Shown: in pieces, positions 55,839-64,000 of the stretch | How the letters are laid out: every line of letters begins with the position of its first letter | How positions within the stretch are numbered: the stretch's first letter is position 1 | Assembly (NCBI GenBank): GCA_016748015.1 | Contig: JAAOMT010000261.1 | Location: 504,604-568,603 of the forward strand | Direction of reading: 5' to 3' | Source of the DNA: Geosiphon pyriformis | Taxonomy: Eukaryota; Glomeromycota; Glomeromycetes; Archaeosporales; Geosiphonaceae | Length of the DNA: 64,000 bases | Notes under the pieces: model-generated | Databases searched by the model: none | What the model was told of the DNA's origin: nothing | Seen by the model: only the letters and a program-made list of their open reading frames with translations | Made by a program: the position numbers and the translations under genes

Positions 55839-55855
55839 CCTTACAGGGAGCACCA
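55839..55855 (-). promoter_or_regulatory. Primer binding site of element C
   Basis: On the minus strand, two bases (TT) after the LTR, it reads TGGTGCTCCCTGTAAGG. It starts with TGG. This is likely the intact form of the family 2 site, degraded in B. Confidence 0.7.
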
Positions 55856-55857
55856 AA

Positions 55858-56707
55858 TATTACAGGTGATTATTTGGGGTCTTAAATCAAATAACAAAAT
55901 CTGTAACTTGGTGCTCAAAAGCTTATTCACAATGATGTGGATCTGAAAATATTGTTTTCTAAAAGGTTTGGTTGAGTTCTTTGTATAATGGACAGAAATT
56001 CAATAGTTGTTTATCCATAGCTTTTCAGAATCGCAATTCTGTCAATTTCTTTCTTCAGCTTGATGGCTGGTATTCTTCTGGTAAGTAATCCGTATTCTTT
56101 ACATGCTTTATTCACTTACAAAGGTCTTTTACCAGACAATCCTTAATGTCTATAATTCCATGCTTAATCTTCAATCAATTAGTAAAACAAAAGAAATAAC
56201 AAAAATAAAAAAAATAAAAGAAAAATAAAAAAAAAATAAGCCAAAACAATGAAAGTTAATATTTCGTCAATAGTCATGATTAAGAGCTATTGTTCTAGTG
56301 GTGTTAAGTATCAATTACTATCAACATAAAGTGTTAATAACAAGAGTGGATTAAGATAGCAAATAATTATTTATTTGATATTTTGTGATATGGGAGGTTG
56401 TTTAGATCAAATCTAAACTGAGGGTTCTGTCTTTTCTACTTCTAACACTACCACTATATATACATAATTGAGATTCTTCAATTCCTTAATTCTTTACACC
56501 AGGAATTCTGAAATTCCTGGAATCCTGCAATTTCTTTGAGAAAAATCCTGCAATTTTGGAATCCTGCAATTCTTTGTACAAAAATTCTAAAATTCCTGGA
56601 ATCTTGCAATTCCTCTGAGAGGAATCCTGGAATTCCACATTTTACTATAGTTATTTCTGATTGGCTAATTTATGCTAATATATATTTTCTATATTCTATA
56701 AGTAACA
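55858..56707 (-). repeat. 5' LTR of element C (family 2)
   Basis: An 850-bp partner of 3161-4011. It starts TATTAC at 55858 (plus strand; canonical TGTTAC) and ends GTAACA at 56702-56707. The palindromic block is at about 56476-56640. It is followed by ATGA and then LINE-1 ORF1. Confidence 0.92.
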
Positions 56708-57520
56708 ATGACCATTTACTTTTTTTATATCATTATTAACCAGAATATTCTTACAAATAGCTAATTTCCTTGTCTTAATCAGACTTAATTCAGAAGTAAA
56801 AGAGGATTTGATAATCTCTAGAAATTTTGAAAAAGTAGAAGCTCTTCCAAAACCATCCACTTGATAAAAAAATTTTTTCACATTAAACAATTTTTCATTA
56901 AAAGTTTTACTTGGTACTGTAGAAAGCTCAATATCAAGAGTGAAAAATTTGGTTGAATTGAAGCTCCATTTTTCCAAAACACAAGATCCAGCCAATAAAA
57001 GACACTTAGAGCCAATAAACATAAATAATGAAAGTAATATAGCATTGTTATCATTAATATTACTCACATGGATAAACACCAGACCTTTTGGAGGTTGGCC
57101 AAGCACATATGTCTAAATATGAGTCTTTCATAATATGATATTGTCCATGTCTTTGTCAACTACCAAATTGTCAGAATCCATGTAACTTGTTTCTTTGGTG
57201 ACTGTATTTCTCATGTTTTCCACATCTAATAAACTGTTGATACTACTAGCTTCATTACCCATTTCATTACTCCAGAACATAGCAAACTTCCTATTAATAC
57301 CAGTCACATCCTTGAGATTCAAAGGGCCAGCAAACAAATTAATAATACCCATACCTATAACAGGCTTTCTTGGTTTCTTATGAGAAGCACCATGAGAATA
57401 CACATTATTTAAACAATTCTTTTTAACATTTAGGCAGGTTCCCAGACCAGCCAAAATCAAGCCAAAGCCACCAGCAGACAAGCCAATTGGTTTTATTATG
57501 ACAAAAAAGAGTTCAGTAAA
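56708..57520 (-). pseudogene. LINE-1 ORF1, N-terminal part
   Basis: On the minus strand: KPIGLSAGGFGLILAGLGTC (about 57430-57490), then a long charged region, FVINxxxK-like LFNVKKFFYQVDGFGRASTF (56820-56880), ending VNGH at the element C insertion. No ATG is visible at the start; the frame is open back to a TAA near 57530. One frame change lies near 57110-57130. The protein continues at 3160. Confidence 0.72.
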
Positions 57521-57540
57521 AGAAATGGTTTAAATAAACT

Positions 57541-58180
57541 AAGAGAAAAGGAAGAAAAAAAAAGCTATTACTTTAATAAAATCTTTTGTTCTCTTAAATA
57601 TTAGTTATTTTTGTTAAATAAAATATTAAGTAAAAATAATTTAATAACATAAACAGTAATTTTATATGTTTTAATAATTTTAATAAAATTTATTATAAAT
57701 AATTAATTTAGTTAAAATATAATTATTAAAAAAAAATTGCTTTATTATTAAATATTTAAATATTTTTTTAATGCTATTATTATATATATATTATTCTTAT
57801 AATATGAAATATTGTATATTTTTTAATATTTTTGACATTTTTGAATCTTTAATATTTTTGTTAATTTTTTTAAAATTTTTAATACTTTTAGTATTTTTAA
57901 AAATTTTTTAAGTATTCTTAAAATTTTTAATATTATTTTATTATTTTATTTTTAATATATAATTAATTAATTTATATTATATTAATTATTAATTATTTTT
58001 TTTATAATTAATAACATTAATAATAATTTTACAAAATTTTAATTTTTTTGTATTTTGTTTTTTTTTGTATTTTATTAACTATAAAATTATATTATTATTT
58101 TAATAAATTATTATCCAATTATTATCTAATAAAATACAATATTTATACAGTAATTTCATTTATATTTTTTTTTTTATTAA
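57541..58180. other. Very AT-rich spacer between LINE-1 5' end and LINE-2 3' tail
   Basis: About 640 bp composed almost entirely of A and T, with poly-A/T runs and many TTTAATATTTTT-like segments. I see no gene, RNA gene or LTR in it. A run of about 12 T at 58166-58176 on the plus strand may be the poly-A tail of LINE-2 (minus strand), which would mark the right end of the spacer. Confidence 0.6.
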
Positions 58181-58287
58181 TATTTAATGAGTGAGGTCTA
58201 AATACTATCTAATATATATATCAAATAATTGATCTAAACTAGGTGTGAATTATGTGTTTTCTATATGTGACCAGCCACTTAAGCCAA

Positions 58288-61200
58288 TCAGAATAATGCT
58301 AAGCACTTATATAAACAGAAATAGGATCCAATACTTGAAAAAAACAAGTGAGACTTACAAAATCCAAAGCTAGAACCAAAAGCATTGGCAATACCGAACA
58401 ACCTAATTATATCAGCAGAAAGCACTAAGAGCAGTCTAAAAACTAAAACTGGAGCCAAACTATCATGTGGTATCAGTCTATTTTTTTTCATAAACACATG
58501 ATACTTGGCATGGACAACCTAAACTTCATCTCTAAAAGCAAAGCAGAATTTATACACAAACTCTATAATCTTCCAATCTGCAATTTTTGAATCTCTGAAA
58601 ACAAACAAAGTTTTCTGTAGCTAATTATTAAAAACAAAATTTTTGCAAAAAGCCATACACACTGTTATATTTAAGACACAAGAGAACAACAATTGAGACA
58701 CATATAAAAAAAAATAAGAAAGACCAGAAAGCACTCTTTAAGCAACTGTATGGCCATCCAACAATTAACATCAAATGGAATTATCAACCATACAAAAAAA
58801 AATGTGATCTGAGATCTCAATATTATCACAATACAAACATAATATGCTGGAGTAACACTTGTCATACAGGCATTTCTGAACAGCAACTGGCAGCCAATAG
58901 TGTAAAGCCTTTATAAAATAAGTATGGGCATTAGCAGTTAACCTATTAGTGAAACCAGCAGTTATGTGTGAATTTAGATGCCACACCAAAGATAAATTAA
59001 ACCAATTAACATCTAACAGCAAACTACTATCCAGAATCTTAAAACCAGAATTGACTTTTCAATGTGCATGATAAATAGACCAAAAAATTCCACAAGCAAA
59101 ATGTCTAGAATTGTCAAAAACAATACCACTTTCAGCTACAATATAATATTCATCTATTCGAGGAGGAAGATACAATAAAGAAAAAGAAGCTATATTAGCA
59201 AGCACATTAGTATGCACATTACCCAATACATCTGAATTCTCTTTCACTTTATGCCAACTAATGTTTAAATTCTTTTTTCAAACAATATTTACTATATGCT
59301 GATGCTCAACCCAACACCAATTCCAAAAGTTCAGATGCACAAGACCTAATTCCATTTTATATGCATCTAAAGCAACTTGACTGTCCATAAAAATATGAAC
59401 TGAGCTAAGAAAGAGAACACACTCAAGAGCCAATACAACAGCCAGCAATTTCACAAGAGTGGAAAACATTAGACCCAAAATGCTGACTCCCAAACCCAAG
59501 TTAACATCCTCAAAATAAACTGTTGCACCAGCTCTAACATTCACACTTCTCAAGTTTTTCAGAGATTCATCAATATATACAGAAAGACTGTTAGCTGTAA
59601 CATCCAACAAATGATCTCATACAAGCTGAAATTTATTAGTCTCCAGAACATTTAAAGATCTAGAAACACCTAAAAAAGCCAAATGAGTGGAAAGAGAAGC
59701 TATATTATTAAGAAAGCTAATAGAATGACCAAACTATTCAGGAACAAAGCCACACAGATCCAACTTTTTCCAACACTTAAAAGTTTTCCAACTAAAAACA
59801 GAACTGTCTTTATAGAGAAGCTGCTTTATAAAAGCAATGTCATAATGCCAAAGAAACAAAAAAAATTTGAAAAATTCAGACTTGTTAAAAACTAATAACA
59901 TAGGAGTTCTATCATAAAAACAGAAAGAATTGTTCATATGACCACCCAAAGACAATTCACACCTGAAAAAAATACGAACCACACCTGCCAAAAAATTTTT
60001 AGAGACACTGATCCTAATATGAGCAGAGAAAATCAAAAGGTGAAGTGGACTCCAAGACAGAACTTACAAGTCATAAGACTGGTGCAAAAACAAATGACCT
60101 AAAATTCTGACAGAGTTGGCAAAACATACTACAAAAGTCATCTTATTCTCAGTTTGGATCTGCTCAAAAGTTTTTAAACCATACAAAGAAGAGTGATAGA
60201 ATGCATTATTGGGAAAATTAAGAGGCAGACCAGATTTCAACTTTAAGCCCTTATGAATCAAAGCATTTTACTTATTGTATACATTAACAGAAATAAAGCT
60301 AAACTGTGTCTTGTAGCTAATGATAAGATAAAAAACTGCTGAAACCAAATACAAAAATTGCTTATTAGAAACAGCTTTTCTCAGAACAAAGTTGGCAAAA
60401 AAATAGACATCAGAATATGCCTTGGTCAAACTAGGTTTTAACAAACTCTCAGTTGACAAAAAGATGTCCAGGTAGTAATGAGACTTGCTTCTCTTGGCAA
60501 TGAAAATAGATAAACCACTAATTGACAAATTAAGGCAATTATTTCTGCAATTAATAAGAATAACTACTGTCTTGTTATTATTGATAGAAATGTTATTGAT
60601 CTGAAAAAATTTACTAGCAACATTAAAAATATGTTGGGTCACTGTTTGGCTGTTTTCAACCCAGATTGTGTTATCAACAAAAGCATTAGCAGCAAGAAAA
60701 GACATTAATTCAGCTCAAAATTTCAATTGACTCATCCTGACAACATAATGAGAGTTTAGTCAGTATCCACATGCACTTTTCTGTCTCTTGACTTTACATA
60801 AAAAAGAATCATAAAATATGTGCCAAAAAAGTGGCAAAAACATTTTTCCCTGGTCTAAACTGTCATATACCCAATATCTATCTGTTAACTCAAAATCTGT
60901 TATAATTCTATTGACACAATCATTGTGAATATCACCAAAAAACCTAATAAATTTGTTACACATTTTTATTTTAACCAAGCTTCTTTTAAAATGTTCTTAT
61001 CCAACAGAGTTATAGGCCTTTCTTATGTCTTGCAAAACCAACCAAAGTTTCCGATTCTTTTTTAAAGCATTCTCAATGACCAAACTAACAGCAAAAATAG
61101 GAGATAGCATTGTTGTACCCTTTAAAACCAAAAAATTGTCTTTATGCAAAACATCAAAAATGCTATATGCCAATGAGATCCTGTCTGAAAGAATCTTGGA

Positions 61201-62985
61201 AAAGATTTTATGGGCCATTTTAATTAAAGCAATTGGCCAAGTATTAGTAAGAATGCTCTTCTACTCATAAGGCTTAGGAATTATTAAGATCCAAGCTTTC
61301 TTCCAAGTATGAGGCACCAATTCACAAGACAAACAAGAATTCAAAAGTGTTAGAAGCCTATTCAAAACCATCCTGTTATAATGTTTTCAGAGCTTATTAG
61401 AGATCCCAGACAAACCCACAGTCTTATTATCAGACAAATCAAAAACCACACCAAACAACTCATTAAAGCCAACCAGACTCATTACATTTAAAAAAGCATC
61501 ATCAAAAACATATTCTAAAGGCTGGTATTGATGAGACCACTTATCAAAGAAATTAGTCTCCACTCCATGCTTCCTAGTTTAGCCTTTTATTATCAAATTT
61601 ATCTTAGTTTTAACCAGGTTGGAGTCCAGAATTAGTTCATTTCTAACAACCAGATAGTCTAAAACTATCTTTTGAAAAGAACACTCTAACACACTTCTAA
61701 TTGTATAACTCTTATCAACAGCAAAATTTTCTATTCTCTTATCAATGGCTGACCTGATACTTGATTTTTTAGCTTGCGAAAACTCAGCAAGCTTGGAAGC
61801 ATAATAGAATTTTTTCACATGGAAAAAAGCCAAATGCATATGATCAAAATTCACATCAGAGTCTATAAGATCCTGAATAACAAAAGTCTTGACACTGTCC
61901 AAAGAACTTCAGCTCTCCATAAAGAACACAAATCTGTCAAAACTCTCCTTACAAGAAGTCTTGACAATTCTTGAAACCAAAAGTTCTAGTTTATAAAACT
62001 TGGAAGAACCTTTGTTAAAAACATCATCATGATCCTTGAACCATTTTTTTTGAATATCTCATTAGCTAAAAGAATCATTGTCTTGTAAACAACATCTCAT
62101 ATTACACTCAGATCTGAAAACTTCATAGAAACAGTGAACTCACTAGAGAACATAGCTGCATTGGCCACTGTGGCATCTTTGAAATTGTTCCACTTTGTAT
62201 CATTAGCATTCTTAAAATCAAATTTTCATCAGTTCTTATTAGCTTGTTTACAAATAGAGTTCAAACACTAATCCAAAAGCCCATCCAAACCCACAGACAC
62301 AAAAACTGCTTGGTAATTAGTGTCAAAATGTTCACTGATATCTATAACATTGCAATCCACTATCACATTAACCAAATTTGAAAAAAATGAACATGTAATT
62401 AATTGTCTTTTCTAAACCTCTTGAATTTTTCTAAGTTAGATCTTTTACAATTGGGCTTTCTGACAAAGAATTAACCAGTCCCAAATCAAGACATTTCTTG
62501 AAACTTGCACATCTGTAAGAACCATCTTCATTGAAATTTCCACACAATATAACAAAAGAAGACTCATTTACAGTCTTAGCTATTAGAGAATTAATATCAT
62601 TAGCTTGAGAAAAACAAACAGCCAGGAAAACACCAGCATAGAGTCCCAGAATCAAAACAGAAAGTTTATTTTTAAAAAGCAACTTGACAAAAAGAAGCTG
62701 GTCAGGCACTTCAGAAATCTTACACACATAATGAGCCAGAGAAGTGTTCATGATAATTGCTATCTTAGTGCCAAGAACTCTTTTGTTCAACCCAAATAAA
62801 AAAACCCTAATTTCACTGAACTTATCCTTAATCCATGGCCCACAGCTAGACTTTAACTTTATTTATGTAACTAATGAAACCAAATTTCCAGAATCTCTAT
62901 GCCAATGGATAACATTTTTCTGCTTGGCAAAAACATTAATACCACAAACATTACATGTAGCAATCTTCCACACAAAATCACTCAT
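58288..62985 (-). pseudogene. LINE-2 ORF2: endonuclease-RT-RNase H, one frame with many stops
   Basis: From ATG 62985-62983 (MSDFVWKIATCNV) to TGA 58288 is exactly 1,566 codons, and every recognisable segment is in the same frame. Endonuclease: LSVLILGLYAG, then CGNFNEDGS near 62550 (Asp to Asn in GDFN). RT: KILSDRISLAYSIFDVL, motif A QDIRKAYNSVG (about 61000-61030), motif C AFVDNTIWV near 60670 (second Asp to Asn). RNase H: VYIDESLKNL (59580), ALECVLFLSS, IFMDSQVALDAYK. A C-terminal Cys-containing region (LCLYCDN, ISDHIFFC near 58790-58850) may bind zinc. Stops checked at 62431, 61579 and 60997 are TAG, TAA and TAA at Gln, Gln and Trp positions. Confidence 0.9.
62982..62985 (-). promoter_or_regulatory. 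ATGA overlap of ORF1 stop and ORF2 start
   Basis: On the minus strand the four bases ATGA contain the ORF2 start ATG and the ORF1 stop TGA. Such overlaps typically couple translation by termination-reinitiation. In LINE-1 the same site (1966-1969) is ATAA, so one transition removes the ORF2 start while keeping an ORF1 stop. Confidence 0.7.
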
Positions 62986-64000
62986 TGAGAAATAAAAGGA
63001 GCTGATAAACCCAAACCAGAGTACAGGCAATCCAACCTTTCCAAAACTGATTCAACTAACACTTTTAAAGCCACTATCTTAGATTTAAACTCACCCACCT
63101 TGGTGGTTAAAATCTTAGAACTACTCAAGCTAAAGTTAGCAACTGTGTTTACAATAATTGAAAGAGAGAAAACAGAAGATGTCAATATATCATCTAGAGT
63201 CATATTCGAATCCAAATCAAAAGCCACAAATGCTTGAGCAACCAGAAAGAGCTTATGAAATATGTTTACTAAGGGCACCAATTCAATAAAACTCAGTTTT
63301 TTTATAATAATAGAAACCTAATCCAACAAAAACTCCAAAGAGCATTCCAAAAAAGCCAAATGATCAACCAAACAGAGATTACCAAGAGGATTGAAGACCA
63401 TCAAAATAAGTTTTGCACCTGAAGACAAATCAGCACCAAAAGAGTTTGATAAGATTACATGAGGAGAAAAACCACCAGCAATCTGGGCCCAAGTCTTGCC
63501 ACCAAACAAAACTGGACAAGCAATAGGTGCCTGTCTCTTTTTATAAATGTTAACCAAATGAATGCAATTCTGAAAAATTATTATCTACTTATCATGACCA
63601 CCAGAATTCTTATTTATAGCACAATTAACAGATATATGACCAAATTGTTTACATCAAGCACAATAGGCCAAAAAGAGACCAGTTCAATGCAAATTTACAC
63701 TCTTAAACATTAGAATAGAACCAATAGCAGCCAATCTAAATGTCTCATTTTCAAAACACACAATTGTACATTTATCACATATATATGAACTGGAATTACA
63801 GCCAATAAAACATGTTTTCCTATTATATAATTTCAATATACCAAAAAGATCATGAGCTGTAGTTCCAACTAAAAGAGTATACAATAGAGCTCAATGATAA
63901 TTCTTTGTTATCTACAATTTTTTGTCACTAACAGCCAAAGCTAAACACACCAAATTTTTTCTCATAAATACTAACCATTTGGAAGCAACCAAATTAGCTA
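62982..64000 (-). pseudogene. LINE-2 ORF1: zinc-knuckle protein, N-terminus beyond the right edge
   Basis: On the minus strand: NRKTCFIGCNSSSYICDKCT (about 63760-63835), FKSVNLHWTGLFLAYC, then the knuckle CA-stop-CKQFGHISVNC (about 63615-63660) with all four CCHC ligands and an Arg-to-TGA stop inside. KTWAQIAGGFSPHVILSNSF follows at about 63435-63495, then a Leu/Val/Ser-rich C-terminus that may be a coiled coil. It stops with TGA 62984-62982, overlapping the ORF2 start. It would be the RNA-binding partner of ORF2. Confidence 0.82.

Larger units (their letters stand above)
3161..56707 (-). mobile_element. Element C: Ty3/gypsy-type LTR retrotransposon (family 2), host of the main nest
   Basis: The 5' LTR is at 55858-56707 and the 3' LTR at 3161-4011. 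The flanks are ATGG (3157-3160) and ATGA (56708-56711), a 4-bp duplication with one transition. Without its own insertions (solo LTR 4407-5420, element B 5963-45458, element G 48837-51815) it is about 10.06 kb. The minus-strand order is LTR, PBS, gag, protease, zinc module, dUTPase, RT, RNase H, integrase, ORF3, PPT, LTR. It lies inside LINE-1 ORF1, whose frame (VNGH | IDWE) closes when C is removed. Confidence 0.93.
1..57540 (-). mobile_element. LINE-1: non-LTR retrotransposon copy, split by nested insertions
   Basis: A minus-strand LINE. Its remaining pieces are 56708 to about 57540 (ORF1 N-terminal part), 1966-3160 (ORF1 C-terminal part), 1911-1969 (ORF2 start) and 1-941 (endonuclease domain). 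The RT and RNase H parts lie beyond the left edge. Two insertions interrupt it: the solo LTR at 942-1910 and the 53.5-kb element C nest at 3161-56707. Removing either one rejoins the reading frame, and the joined protein aligns by eye with LINE-2 at the right end of the window. The 5' end is not sharply visible; I place it near the start of the AT-rich spacer. Confidence 0.85.
58165..64000 (-). mobile_element. LINE-2: non-LTR retrotransposon copy, uninterrupted, runs off the right edge
   Basis: A minus-strand LINE with ORF1 (62982 to beyond 64000) and ORF2 (58288-62985), followed by about 110 bp of 3' UTR and a probable A-rich tail at 58166-58176. It has the same orientation and family as LINE-1. 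No insertion interrupts the part in the window. The architecture is zinc knuckle / endonuclease / RT / RNase H. Confidence 0.88.

Noticed and set aside
57541-58180. Origin or centromere-like AT block.
   Set aside because: Only composition supports it; LINE boundaries on both sides give a simpler explanation.

Overview
The whole window is transposable-element sequence; I found no host gene, rRNA, tRNA or CRISPR array. Base composition is strongly AT-rich and CpG dinucleotides look scarce. The two LINE copies (zinc-knuckle ORF1, then an ORF2 with endonuclease, reverse transcriptase and RNase H) resemble, from memory, the LINE family abundant in arbuscular mycorrhizal fungi (Glomeromycotina: Rhizophagus, Gigaspora and relatives). 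I therefore infer a repeat-rich contig of such a fungus; no database was searched.

Layout. The outermost unit is a minus-strand LINE (LINE-1; its 3' part runs off the left edge). Its ORF2 carries a solo LTR (942-1910) and its ORF1 is split by LTR element C (minus, 3161-56707). C is split by a solo LTR (4407-5420), by LTR element B (plus, 5963-45458) and by a coding-free LTR-pair element G (minus, 48837-51815). B is split by D (minus, 7341-17397) and E (plus, 17941-27638), both in gag, and by A (plus, 32005-41813) in the RT domain. That is four nesting levels. Every insertion has a 4-bp target duplication, exact or differing only by transitions, and removing each insert joins the interrupted coding sequence again. 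To the right lie a very AT-rich spacer (about 57541-58180) and a second minus-strand LINE (LINE-2) that runs off the right edge.

Gene content of the LTR elements. A-E are each about 10 kb and belong to four LTR families (family 1: A and both solo LTRs; family 2: B and C; family 4: D; family 5: E; G is family 3). All share one unusual order: gag with a CCHC knuckle, aspartic protease, a cysteine-rich two-part putative zinc module, a dUTPase domain, RT, RNase H, integrase without a chromodomain, then a separate unrecognised ORF (ORF3, about 190-245 codons) just before the polypurine tract. The RT/RH/IN order is that of Ty3/gypsy. The conserved ORF3, the zinc module and the dUTPase between protease and RT are the most interesting content. 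Each family also carries its own array of short tandem repeats in U3 just upstream of a TATA-like box.

Decay. Almost every coding region is broken, mainly by CAA/CAG to TAA/TAG, CGA to TGA and TGG to TGA/TAG/TAA changes and by catalytic Asp to Asn changes. All of these are C-to-T or G-to-A. LINE-2 ORF2 keeps one frame over 1,566 codons despite many stops. This fits deamination of methylated cytosine or a RIP-like process more than random decay. E keeps the best RT; A keeps the longest gag and dUTPase reading frames.
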